The position numbers were made by a program, and so were the translations under genes. The notes beneath the pieces are model-generated. The model worked only from the letters and a program-made list of their open reading frames with translations, did not search any database and had not been told where the DNA came from. A stretch of DNA of 64,000 nt from Andrena cerasifolii (lineage: Eukaryota; Arthropoda; Insecta; Hymenoptera; Andrenidae). The stretch spans positions 14,136,001-14,200,000 of the forward strand of contig NC_135126.1 of the NCBI RefSeq assembly GCF_050908995.1. The letters run 5' to 3'. Below are positions 12,897 through 23,880 of this stretch, in pieces. How positions within the stretch are numbered: the first letter of the stretch is position 1; every line of letters begins with the position of its first letter.

Positions 12897-14187
12897 TCTA
12901 AGAGGAAGAAAAAATTCCACAAACCCTGAAACTGGCAAAACATAGAATTTGTATATACAGACGTATTAAAAAATAAATCTCTATCCACGTTCGAGATAGC
13001 AGAGCGCAACGAGCCCAGTAAAATCTCAAGCGATACATCAATACCGTATTTATGGTAATTTTAAATTAATGCTCATGAATGCTATTTGCTAAGCGTGGCG
13101 AAAATAATGCGAGTCGATACGCACCCGTGCCCGCTTATTATTTTTACCGCGATTAATTGCCAATCTGATATGCATAATAATATATCGATTACGTTCCGCC
13201 AAACAAACGTGCATTAATATGTACGACGAAGAGGAGCGAGCATTCAGCAACTGCCGCCGTGACGAAAAACGTAGCTGCAACCCTCGAGACGAGCGGGATC
13301 ACCGCGATGAGTGTTTCTTGTCTATCAGCGCGGTGGTTCAGGAACAGAGATCCTAAATTGAAATCGGCCATAAACGCGGCTCGAGATTAACATAAGGTAA
13401 TCTAAGCGAACACTGCGGAATAACGTTGCCCGTTGTTTCCGTGACCGAAACAATACGCCATTAGCATCCCAACGCCATCATAATTATATGCTCGTGGACT
13501 CACGCAACAGCGAGTAACCATGCCGTTATCTCAGCTAATCCTATTATAATTCGTATCAGGTCAGACCTGCGGAGCAGCTATCGGCCAGGGGTCTGTCACC
13601 CTATTTCGTCCTGTAGCACCTTTTTATTGGCCCGTTTCGGCGGCCATAAAAGCATTCATTATCGTTATTAAACGTCACCGTTACCGCTGCCGTTTTGATT
13701 GATTAACACGTCGTTCTCGTGGCACTCAGTGGCCTCCGTCGTTAGTAACAGCAACGACTTCAGCAATGCGGCGTTCCTGATAACCGCGAACAGCGAACCC
13801 TACTGACTGCTGATACGAAACGTACAATTTCAACTTGCTTCCCTTTCCTTGACTCGCAGGATATTTTCTTTCCCTCCTGTCGAGTTTATGATTGCGTCGA
13901 CCTAACTACTGCTTCTCTCTCTCTCTCTCTCTCTCTCTTCTTAAGCAGCCGCGGGAAGTGAGTTTAGCATTGATCTCGACGGAAGTACTTACGAATCCCA
14001 GAGTAATCAAAAGTTGCCTCCATTCTCCGAGTTCGATTTCGCGCAACTTTCGATTGAGCTGGAACTTTTTTCGCGCTTAAGGTCCGATTCATTTAGCAGT
14101 ATGGTCGAATGTGAGTGGAACGATATTTCGAGGGAGACAGCGAGCAGGGTAAACAAGTTGACTTTAATCGATTCCCGTCATCAAGAC
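12897..14187. other. Non-coding stretch with a CT microsatellite
   Basis: No gene recognised. A (CT)n run lies at about 13912-13937. The GC content is higher than in the preceding sequence, which could reflect conserved regulatory DNA upstream of the LRR gene; that is inference only. Confidence 0.4.
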
Positions 14188-14191
14188 TTAA

Positions 14192-14911
14192 GGGGGTATA
14201 CCCGTTTGAACCCTCGGAAAATGTTTACATTTTGTGGATTTTTTTACAAGTCAACGGTTTGATGCAGATTTCCCGTTTTTTAACTATGTTTACATAGTAT
14301 TATGAACTACTTATAAAAAAAGTTTCAGTTAAAAAACTATTGTTTTTCGGAAGTTACGGATACATGTCCGAAAGTCTCTTGATTTTAGACGGCTAAACGG
14401 TGGCCCTAAAAACTCGCGCTACGTTCAACCAATTTACTTCAAATTTTGCATGCAGAATCATAATAAGATTCCGCATCGTCCAACGAAGGCTTTTTTTATT
14501 TCGATTCCCCGTTTATTATTTATAAAGGAAAAAGGTGGATTTTTCTCTTAGAAAAATTTAACTTTACCTTTGATCTCTCACCATTTCTTTATTTTTCAAA
14601 ATTTTCAAAATCGCCTTCGTTGGACGATGTGGAATCTTATTATGATTCTGCATGCAAAATTTGAAGTAAATTGGTTGAACGTAGCGCGAGTTTTTAGGGC
14701 CACCGTTTAGCCGTCTAAAATCGAGAGACTTTCGGACATGTATCCGTAACTTCCGAAAAACAATAGCTTTTTAACTGAAACTTTTTTTATAAGTAGTTCA
14801 TAATACTATGTAAACATAGTTAAAAAACGGGAAATCTGCATCAAACCGTTGACTTGTAAAAAAATCCACAAAATGTATACATTTTCCGAGGGTTCAAACG
14901 GGTATACCCCC
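14192..14911. mobile_element. 720-bp foldback element flanked by TTAA
   Basis: Two arms of 299 nt each (14192-14490 and 14613-14911) are near-perfect reverse complements, separated by a 122-nt spacer. The outer ends read GGGGGTATACCCG, and the element is bounded exactly by TTAA on both sides (14188-14191 and 14912-14915). That is the target duplication of the piggyBac superfamily and of some other TTAA-specific elements. There is no transposase. The near-identity of the arms suggests recent insertion or arm homogenisation. A transcript through it would form a long double-stranded RNA. Confidence 0.85.
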
Positions 14912-14915
14912 TTAA

Positions 14916-16819
14916 CGATTCGAAAATGGGAAGAAAGATGAATATCGTTGCTAAACGTTGGGATGGGGGTTCACTTAGGGGTAGATACGTTCGAAAACGA
15001 GTGTAACGATATTTCGAGGGAGATAGGCGAATAGGGTGAACAAGTCAACTTTAATCAGTTCTCCACTCTATTGGAGAGAAGCTGTGTGTTGGTGTTAAGC
15101 AAATTCCAATTAACATAATGCTACATGCATATTCCATCGGATTTTAACGACGCACGGCACAGAACAAAGGTGGAAACTGTGGCTAAACAGTAGGACGCGG
15201 TTAGTCCGAAGGTATAGCAATATTTTCACGCAATTAGGTACCCTCCTAACAGCGCGTAGTTCCCGAGTGTGCCAGCAATTTATTCAGCCCACAGGGAGCC
15301 AGCAATTTACTCGCGAGACCTGTGCGTGCCTGCTGGCAAGTATGCAGAAATGCTCGAATAAATAATATCAAAGCACGTTCGGGGGCCTTGATTCATTAAA
15401 TAGCAGCTGAATCTCGTGATACCGTTAGAACAGGAAACGAGTAATGGGGTCAAGCGTGTCGGCGACCCCGCTGGCAAGTTCGGTATTTGCGAGTGTATAA
15501 TCCTTTCCTAATGACATGCCCGTTTTTAGCCTTAATACAGCTGACACGTCGCAATCGCGGCAAACGTGGAAGACACCCTGGCCCACGTGTGCGCGCCTCG
15601 CCCCCGCGTCTCGCGCGCGGATTAACCGGCTTGTAACACCGGGCTTGAATTTCGCGAAACGCCCGCCTCGAACTGGACAGATACTGGAAACGAGTCTTCA
15701 GCAGCTCTTTTCACCGACGCGCCAGATCTTTCCAGGAAGCCAAACAATAGTGGCGCGGTTGAGATAATTCACGCCGTCGCGCGCCAACTTAATTCAGCGG
15801 GGCCAGTTTCGCGCGATGAAACTTTGCGGGCGACGTTTGGTCGATCAGGGTAATGCGGCTGGTAGTCGCCTGGTTAGTAGTTTAGTGCGCGGTGTTGATT
15901 CATTGTTATTTAGAACGAGTGGTCTCTCGTGGCTCTTTTTGGGAGACATGCTCCGCTATTCGTTAGAGATTGGAAAGGGGTGTATGCAGAATCCGTAGAG
16001 AGAGGAGGAATTTTTTTCTTAGTACTATGCTAATATTTTTTTAATAGTAGGTATGGCAAACTGTATCGAAGCTATGTACATACAGCTTAGAAGATGTCTC
16101 GTCTGAAACGGACTACCTAATTTGCCACCTGAATTACAATAAAGCAATAGCATATTTTGGAAAAAGATTAAAGGCTTAAAAATGGTAGTCTTTGGCTTCC
16201 AAGATAAGTACATAAGTACTTTTTACACCATTCGAATTCCGTTTATGCTATATGAAATCTCGGATTAAAAACGCAGGTTCTGAGAGTCAAAGTTAAGGGT
16301 TGAATATACCTAAAGGAAGTCGAGCTAAAATTCTTAAATAAATTACCAAAAAATTGATTCCCATCAACCATATTACTACATTTATACTATTAGGAATTTC
16401 ATACCTAGATTCCTTCGAAACCCAGCCTTCCTTGAAAAACAGATCTCCTTCCCACTTTTGAGTTCTTTTTCAACTCAAAACATTATCTCCCTTACACTTT
16501 ACGCACCAATTTCTGTCTGCGTGAGTATAAAACACGATGTGGGCGAAAATATTTCACCAAAATTATCGAGCAATTCATGGTGTCACAGTGCTCCTTCCAC
16601 AAACCAGGGATGAGCTGAATTTAGAAGGCCATACATTTCTCCGAGCAGAAATATCTTCGCTCACTTTCGCCGGTGCTCGAGTCACAAATGTGGCTGTAGT
16701 CTCCACGGAGAATAATTTATGTATGGCAATAAACCTAGCATAAATGTAAATTACATTTTACGATAAGCCGCGCTGGGGGAGGCCACCTAATAAAGAGTTT
16801 CTTGTTTATTATTTTCCAG
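14916..16819. other. Non-coding; 3' part is intron leading into the LRR exon
   Basis: No exon recognised. The sequence ends with a pyrimidine-rich tract and CAG at 16817-16819, a clear splice acceptor for the following LRR exon. How far upstream the intron starts cannot be seen. Confidence 0.5.
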
Positions 16820-18481
16820 ACACCACGGCGCAGTGTAACTGCATCGACTGCGTTGCTCCACCTGCTCGTCCTAGCTGGCCTGTTCGCCCTGAGCACGGCG
16901 GCGTTCTGCCCGAACGGGTGCATCTGCGATGACGACAACCTCGTGGTCTCCTGCATAGGAGCGAACCTGGACGTCATACCCATAGCGTTGAACCCGAGCA
17001 TCCAGCGGATTGTGCTAAAGGAGAATCGGATAAAGATAGTGGACGCGGCGGCATTTCAGTTCTACGGGGACCTGAAGAACGTGGATCTGTCGAGCAACCA
17101 CCTTTTCACCATTCCGAACGGAAGCTTCGAGGCGCAGAAGCAGCTGGTGGAGCTACACCTCAGGCACAACAAGATCTCAGCGTTGACCGAGAAGACCTTC
17201 CAGGGTCTAAAGTCGTTGACGGTGCTAAATCTGCGGGACAATTATCTGGAGAGCCTGAAGAGCGGCCTGTTCGCGTCGCTCTCGAAGCTGGAAGAGCTGG
17301 ATCTGGGGAAGAATCGTATATCGAAGGTGGAGCCTGGTGCTTTTCAGAAATTGGGCACACTCAGGGTGCTCCATCTGGATGATAATCAGTTGAGGACCAT
17401 TCCCTCGCCGGCTCTAGCGCCGTTAAACGCTCTGGCCGAGTTGCACATTGGTTGGAACGCGTTCTCCTCGCTGCCGGACGATGCATTTAAAGGATTGGAA
17501 CAGTTGACCGTGCTGGACATCACAGGCGCGGGTTTGGACAACATCAGCGACGGTGCTTTCCGCGGATTGAACACTCTGCGCATGTTGGGGCTCGATGGAA
17601 ACAAGCTGCGCGAAGTGCCCACCAAGCAGCTGGCAGTGTTGCCCAGACTGGAGGAACTCACTTTGGGGCAGAACTTTTTCACAACTCTGAGGTCAGGCGC
17701 TTTTCAAGGCCTGTCTAAACTGAAGAAAATCGACATATCTGCGGCTAAGTTGTTGACCACCGTGGAAAGGGGAGCATTTTCAGATAACGCCAATCTAGAA
17801 ACGCTGGTACTGAACAGCAATAAACGACTGACTACGATGGAGGATGGCTCTCTGGCTGGTCTACCCAATTTGAGGCATCTGATGCTCCGCGACAACGCCT
17901 TCACTGGATTCTCCGAGTCCCTGGTGGCCTGGAACGAGCTACGCCGGCTGGATTTAAGCGAAAACCCTCTGGTCTGCGACTGCAGCTTGCTGTGGTTAGC
18001 CGAGGTGCTAGTCCCAAGGAACTCCAGCCCAGTGATCTGCGCGGAACCACCGGAATCAAAGGGGAAGCCCATCAAGGGCATGACACCTGACGAGCTAGGC
18101 TGTGCCTTCTCAGATCCACGGAAACAGGCTCTGCTGGCCACTCTCTGCGCGGCTGGCCTCGCCTTGCTCACCGGCATAGCCCTGATCCTCTACTACAGAT
18201 GTCGCAGGCGCGTCAGGGATGCCCTGAAGGATTACAAGTGGAAGAATCGCGGGATCTCCCGCAAAGAGCACGAGTATCAGAAGACCTTCTCGGACGACGA
18301 GTACATCGTCAGATCCGCCCATCCCCATCACCATCATCATCACCCCCAGCCCCAATCGCAACCGATCCCGCCGCACCATCATCACCACCACCTCCAGCAG
18401 CAGCAGCTGCAGCAGCAACAGCAGCAGCAACACTCCCAGATAGCGACCGGTATCAAGCCTATACCGGTGACGGAACTGTAG
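16820..18481 (+). CDS. LRR single-pass membrane protein, capricious/tartan-like, last coding exon (553 codons to UAG)
   Basis: Predicted cell-surface adhesion or recognition protein. Residues counted from the exon start: 1-29 are a hydrophobic signal-peptide region; C30 begins a Cys-rich LRR N-cap (CPNGCICDDD); then about 13-14 leucine-rich repeats; the C-cap starts at about 382 (NPLVCDCSLLWL); one transmembrane helix lies at about 437-460; then CRRR and a cytoplasmic tail with His-rich and poly-Gln runs, ending VTEL, which fits a class I PDZ ligand. There are no Ig domains, which argues against kekkon-type proteins. Signal, LRR, TM and short tail fit capricious/tartan relatives, but that family call is inference. 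The frame opens with TTG inside an intron (acceptor CAG at 16817-16819), and no in-frame ATG precedes the LRRs. The start codon therefore lies in an unidentified upstream exon, joined in phase 0. Third-position GC is high throughout. Confidence 0.93.
   Translation, partial: TPRRSVTASTALLHLLVLAGLFALSTAAFCPNGCICDDDNLVVSCIGANLDVIPIALNPSIQRIVLKENRIKIVDAAAFQFYGDLKNVDLSSNHLFTIPNGSFEAQKQLVELHLRHNKISALTEKTFQGLKSLTVLNLRDNYLESLKSGLFASLSKLEELDLGKNRISKVEPGAFQKLGTLRVLHLDDNQLRTIPSPALAPLNALAELHIGWNAFSSLPDDAFKGLEQLTVLDITGAGLDNISDGAFRGLNTLRMLGLDGNKLREVPTKQLAVLPRLEELTLGQNFFTTLRSGAFQGLSKLKKIDISAAKLLTTVERGAFSDNANLETLVLNSNKRLTTMEDGSLAGLPNLRHLMLRDNAFTGFSESLVAWNELRRLDLSENPLVCDCSLLWLAEVLVPRNSSPVICAEPPESKGKPIKGMTPDELGCAFSDPRKQALLATLCAAGLALLTGIALILYYRCRRRVRDALKDYKWKNRGISRKEHEYQKTFSDDEYIVRSAHPHHHHHHPQPQSQPIPPHHHHHHLQQQQLQQQQQQQHSQIATGIKPIPVTEL
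18314..18435 (+). repeat. CAT/CAC and CAG triplet runs in the coding exon
   Basis: Runs of His codons (about 18319-18341 and 18373-18393) followed by mainly CAG/CAA codons (about 18397-18430) encode poly-His and poly-Gln in the cytoplasmic tail. Such runs vary in length between individuals and can be misassembled. Confidence 0.8.
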
Positions 18482-18485
18482 CTAG
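18479..18485 (+). promoter_or_regulatory. Candidate leaky stop codon UAG followed by CUAG
   Basis: The stop TAG at 18479-18481 is followed directly by CTAG. A C at +4, and CUA or CUAG after the stop, are known features of efficient readthrough contexts, best documented for UGA. After the stop the frame stays open for 209 codons. A competing reading is an intron from 18478 (GTAGCT) to 18540 (CATGGCAG), 63 nt long, whose removal would delete the stop and keep the frame. Its donor is weak and the segment is GC-rich, unlike typical insect introns. Confidence 0.6.
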
Positions 18486-19111
18486 AACTTCGGGCAGCGA
18501 GCCCTGGGACCGGCGGTGTTTGGTTCTTGCCCCATGGCAGCACTACTCTTGCTGAAGGCTTCACCTACATCGACGGGGAGACGGCGCGGCAGATGCGCCG
18601 TCCGGGAACGCTGCCCAACTCTGGCACGTCTGGCCATCGCTCGAACGCCCCCATCGAGGATGGCTCGACACCGCTGAGCATCGCTGCCGATAATTGCTCG
18701 TCTACTGGCGGCAGACTGCACTACTCGAATCACTCGCTGCGCCGTACGCCGCAGCCGCCCCATTTACCCGCTCGCGACACGGACGCCGCCCCGGAGAGGG
18801 CGCAGAACGACTCGAGGGTTCAGAACGGGGCACCGGGACACCATCACGCGCCACCGCCCCTACCCTCGAGGCATCAGTCCTCCTGCGGCCAGTCCTCGTA
18901 TCCCACCCTGCCAATGAACGGCCATGCGACCCATCAGTACCATCACTTCCCGCGCGACAAGGAGCGGTCCTCGGGCCGCGAGAGGAGCCGCGACCGGGAC
19001 GTCGCCGTGCAATCCGTCCCCCATCGGTCCGACAAGCACCGCGACGCTCAGATGGAGATGGAGATGCACGACGGGATGAAGATGGGGGAGATTGGGCCGT
19101 ACCGGGCGTAA
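18482..19111 (+). CDS. In-frame C-terminal extension of the LRR protein (209 codons, readthrough or alternative splicing)
   Basis: This segment directly continues the LRR protein frame after the UAG and ends at TAA 19109-19111. It would enlarge the cytoplasmic tail from about 90 to about 300 residues. It begins LELRAASPGTGG; a folded-looking stretch follows (FTYIDGETARQ), then Ser/Pro/His-rich and Arg-rich sequence (RERSRDRD), a Met-Glu repeat, and the end IGPYRA. Codon choice resembles the upstream exon: third positions are mostly G or C and Gly/Pro/Ser/Arg codons are balanced, as expected for translated DNA. Caution: GC-rich DNA holds long frames by chance, and other frames across 18700-19250 are also open. 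Whether access is by stop readthrough or by splicing out 18478-18540 cannot be decided from sequence alone. Confidence 0.65.
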   Translation, partial: LELRAASPGTGGVWFLPHGSTTLAEGFTYIDGETARQMRRPGTLPNSGTSGHRSNAPIEDGSTPLSIAADNCSSTGGRLHYSNHSLRRTPQPPHLPARDTDAAPERAQNDSRVQNGAPGHHHAPPPLPSRHQSSCGQSSYPTLPMNGHATHQYHHFPRDKERSSGRERSRDRDVAVQSVPHRSDKHRDAQMEMEMHDGMKMGEIGPYRA

Positions 19112-22100
19112 AGGTGTACGGACTGCAAGCAGAATCGTGGCGTGCTGCCGCTGGTCCAGGAGAGCCGCACGCGGACAGGCCGAGTGAATTGAATCGAAGA
19201 CTGAACGGGAACAGAGGGATATACTTATGTATACCGAACCAGCGAGCGTGATTGAAACAGCGCGTTTCACGCGCCCCCCGCCTGTTGTCGCGCGATAATA
19301 GGACCGCCACAGGGCTGCGCGCGGGCTGATTGAAGAAACAAAGACGCATCGGGACCGTTAAAACGATGCAAATCGCGATGGAATTGACGGAATCACCGGC
19401 AAATCAAATTGAAGACTGATCACGGCGGATGTCGGCGAACAATATCGACAGGCAATTAACTGATACTGCTACATTCCAAACGCCCTATTTGGCAGCCCCT
19501 CGGATGGGGCCGACCAGCACCGATTGAAATCAGACCTCGACATCGCGGAATCGCATATCCAAACAACGCTGCGGTTCAACGTGGTTCAGTTAGGCTTCGA
19601 ATCTTGATATTAACGGTGCCGTAGTAACGGTGACGAGAGTGATCAACGAACCAGCTCTTCGTCCGAGGTATAGGGGGTTGTACACGTATTGTAGTGAATG
19701 AGAGCCAGATAATTGGAAGGACAGTAGGGGGGAGGATCTTAAAGGACCGATTGAAAATATTACAATGGATGCGAACAATGGATCGGTTACATATTACGAG
19801 TCCGTCAAGAAGCAACCATACGTTCCACTGACTATTGCCATTGCATCCTCGTCGCAGTGCTTAGACACGCAGTGCACGCTCCAGGGATTCCATAACGAAA
19901 GAACGAAGCCCGAGAAGCAAGATGGGTCAGAATGTGGATCACCCTTGAAGAACTGCGTCAAAGAGACCAACAGGCACGCATAGTGTATACCGCTGCCAGT
20001 GGTGTTACGTGTGGCTAGGGGACGATCGTCTTCACCCTGGATCCGGCGACGCGTACCCAAGACGCTAGTGACTTTGAAGATTCTCCTGTGAAGAGCTCGA
20101 TGAAAGAAGCAAGAGGAAGAAAAGGGGAGTCGCGAGGATCTGTCATCTGTTAAATGAAAGGTTCCATGCTCGAGTCGTAGAGGAAGAGTTCGGTGTGTTT
20201 GCGCAAGGTGGTACAATCGAATCGAAACTCGAAGATGGGGAACCTTCGATTGCGCTTGTATAAACGAAGTGGAACACAGACTGTAATTGTGATTGAGACC
20301 ATCTCTCAGCCAAAAGAGAGCGATCTCATAGGGAGGACAAAATCGTATTCAGGATACTCTGTTGAGTACTTAAGAGTCCTCTGACGTTCAATTCTTAGGG
20401 TTAAATCTGGTTTGCGAATGTCGCATATCTTTGTAAGGAACTCAGTATTTCAACATTCGTTTTCCCTACATCGTTTGGAAAGAGACAGGTTTTATCCTTT
20501 CGTTTTATGTAATTTGTCGTCCGTTTCGAAAATAATTTTTCAAGTCTACCGTTGTTGAAGAATTAGGAGTACGCGAAGAGGGCGCAGTTCTACGTTCATA
20601 ACAGATCCTTCTGAATATGATCCATAATATGCAAACGATCGTGTCACCCAGGCTGGCACGTGCTTGTGTACTTTCAAAATATTGTACTTACAATTAGTCG
20701 ACCACTTAATTATGCGGAGGATGTCGAGTACGACAACTTGACGATCTCAACATCGATAGCGTACGACAACACGCCCTAAGTGATAAGATCGAAGAAATGT
20801 TGAGGCAGGAAAATAACCTGAACGAGTCGTCTGTGGAGTAACCATCAGTGAATGCACTCCTGTTCTTTGCGTATTCTTTTTAATCTTGAAGTATCCTTTT
20901 TTCTACCATTTGCTATAGGAATCAGAATTATTTTCGATCGTGACAATTTGAAATGGAACAAGGCAGTGGTATCAAAGCAGAAGCATGTACAGTGCTTTAA
21001 AAACGAACCACGGGATAATTAAAAAGATGATGAAAGGAATGAGTGTGCTGTAAAATTAGCAGGAGCATGTGGTGTGAAAAAAAAACAATGAATAGTGCCA
21101 TTGTTATAGGGAGCAACTTCCTAAGCGCATTCGAGGCTGGCAAGCTCTCTTTATACAATAGATGTACCAAGCAATAATGAAGTTTACACAAATCTAATTG
21201 CTAACCCCATAGAATTTGCACTCCACTCATTGTTCCATCTTGTATGCGGGCATGAACAGTGGCGACTTGATTGTTGCTTGATATAACTACAGTATGCCTT
21301 TACAGTTAGACTTCCCATTACCTTTTTATAAGTTTCTTAACACTTGTCGCGTAAATGCTGTCTTTTACGGGAATAGCAAGTACATACTTCGCGCGGGAAT
21401 TTTTATTTTTCCTAATTTAGTCTCTCTATACGGTATAGCATTATTTTTGCAACACAAAATCGAAAATTTCAATGCATCATTAGGAAAATGAAACATGGTG
21501 GCAGAGAGCTGATTAATAGCTGTGAAGATAACTAGAAGGGAAGTTTATCAGCCTCGAATGTTCCTACTGAGTTACAAAAATATGTTCATCGAAGATCTTT
21601 GAAATATATCAAATTAGAAATAGATTTATAGTCAGTCAGTTTGGAACATAAGAAGAGTCTAATTTCGAGCAATCAGTATCACCAAAAATTATTGTTACTC
21701 AGCATCCAAAACCAATGGGTCCGACAAAATTTAAAAAAACATTCAAATTATCTTTTCACCTCAGCTATTAATATCTATCTTATTTTATCCAAAATTTGTA
21801 ATGACTGACGTCGTATAAGAGAGTGTTCTATCACCCAAGGGTTTTCTCATTCAAAGAAACACGTCTGCCTGTTAACTCGAATCATTCAGATTCTAAAATA
21901 CCATTTCATCAGAGAAATCGATGCTTTATTAAGAAGTATGAAGCTTAATCTTTTCTTAATTTTGAGCAACTTTAAGTGCGCGCGGAAAGATAGAGATAAA
22001 AACCTCGAAGAGGTTCCTGTTGCTAATCAGAGCCGCGTAGGTTTCTGAGTAATAACACTTTTATTCTAATTACACAGGGTTTAGATCGAGTAACTGTACC

Positions 22101-23880
22101 TCGTGGTAAAATTATTAAATTTCTTTGAAAGGCCGCGATGAGACAGAGTCGTGGGCACCGAAAAGCGTTTGTAAGATAACGATCCTCGATGTAAATAGGT
22201 TCTTCGAGATATCATTCGATGTATCTTATATTTGATAGAAACTTAATGACACGGTGGCGAAGAGTTTGCTTCGCTCGTGAAAAGATGTCTACGGATACGA
22301 TACCTCGAGATTGTAAATAATATTATTTATATCGTTTAAGTAAGAGTCGCAAGAGTTTATCTTGGTTGTAAGGTGTATATATATTTTTAACGAGATTGAG
22401 ATTTAAATATATCTTCGTGAAGTTAAAATCGCGCGTGTAACTCAACTCACGTGGGTCGCCTTGCCTCCAACTCATCGCTGTCTCTCTGTTCAACAATCAA
22501 TTGCAATACTCGAATCTGGAAAACGATGTTAGAATCTTAAGTAACTCATTCAGTTTTTACATGAGAGGAAACACTTGTCAGGAGAAATGTGTACAGATTA
22601 ACGGGGCGCTTCGAATGCTTGAAGGAGACTCTAACTAAAATCATAAGATCATTCTGACTTTTTTAAAGTGGAACATGATATTTTTCCATGTAACTTTGCA
22701 GCTGATGCAAAGTGGAATTCACTGGCCTATAAATAACTTTGAAATTACCTGAAACCTGAATAATCACACTGGAAGTAAGTACTTGTAAATTCCTCGGTCC
22801 TGCTGTAAATAGGTAACTTTTTAATGACGCATCAAAACATTCATATTTTGCTGGTTAATTATGAAAGAAGTTGAAAGGCAAATGATTATACATTCCAATA
22901 CGAATTTCTACGAGCATCAGAGCACTAGAGGTAACTAATTTATTTAGAGCAAAACCGAGAAACTTACGGTTGTATAATTTCGGTATGAATGATAGACTCA
23001 AGATGATTCTAAAACTATAATACTTCATTAATAAATTCCTCTTTGTGTCAGTTATAAAACTGTGCTGTGGAAAGAACACTATGCACACGAAAAGTTACCC
23101 TAAAAATTTTCAATACGCCGTCATAAAACGCAACGCATATTTCCTAAAATAGTTTTCAATAATATAAAATTTTAAAAGTTACTTAAGGTGTTAAGCTACA
23201 GCAGTTTAGCTCCGTGCATCGACGGATCGATAATTGTCCCGATATCCGCTACTGAATATCGAAAAGGTAAAGCAGGATCTCTACCCTCCGCTCGTTACTA
23301 GCGAAATTGGACGTTCCACTACTGAAGCGCATTAAATTCATTCGTAAACCGAGTCGACGTTTCTCGATCGCAATCAAAATTGAATTACCCGTGGAGAAGT
23401 GTTCTCACTCAAAAAAAAAAAAAAAAGAAGAAGGAATGGACGAAGAGCGATATTTCCTCTACAAGCTGATCGAATAACTGTCAACGTAACTCACTTGCCC
23501 GTTTTAACAACGCGATATTCAACGTTCCTTCGCCAGGAAATCTCCGACGGAAGTGTCCCGACAAATGTAGTCGTGTTTAAATACATGGCAGCTAGGTATA
23601 GTTGGGACTATTTCACTAATTTCGAATGCCTCGGATACTCGAATATTACGAACATTCCTCAGACATCAAACTATTCGAATACCACATTCAATTTAGGTCT
23701 ATATTGAGTCGCTGGTAGATAGGGTAACTCTGACGGAGGTTTTCACGCTCAACCTTTTCTCAACAGAAATTTCCAGAATTCCACAACTCACGAACTCAAC
23801 ATTGAAATATTTGGATTCGGCTATCCGAATATTCGAGTACAACCCTAGTTCGAATATAACATTCGATGCATACTAAAATA
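19112..23880 (+). other. Probable 3' UTR and downstream sequence of the LRR gene
   Basis: No coding region recognised; the 72-codon frame at 19765-19983 has no family signature. The stretch to about 22440 has a 3'-UTR-like composition and ends in A/T-rich sequence with AATATA-type signals. Three exact TGTAAATA motifs (Pumilio-type sites, 22190, 22312, 22804) occur here. Transcript extent is inference. Confidence 0.4.

Noticed and set aside
15816..15870. ATG followed by a possible GGTAAT donor as an upstream first exon of the LRR gene
   Set aside because: The donor would leave phase 1, whereas the LRR exon needs phase 0; joining would shift the frame.
16735..18433. Several minus-strand frames of 66-157 codons across the LRR exon
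   Set aside because: They mirror high-GC3 coding sequence of the plus strand and contain no signature of their own.
18702..19349. 215-codon minus-strand frame and the plus-strand frame 18694-19251 opposite and beside the LRR extension
   Set aside because: The region is GC-rich, so stops are rare in every frame. Codon choice and continuity with the LRR frame favour the frame ending at 19111; the others are Arg/Pro/Ala-rich shadows.
19765..19983. 72-codon frame starting MDANNGSV downstream of the LRR gene
   Set aside because: Lies in the probable 3' UTR, has no known motif, and is within chance length.
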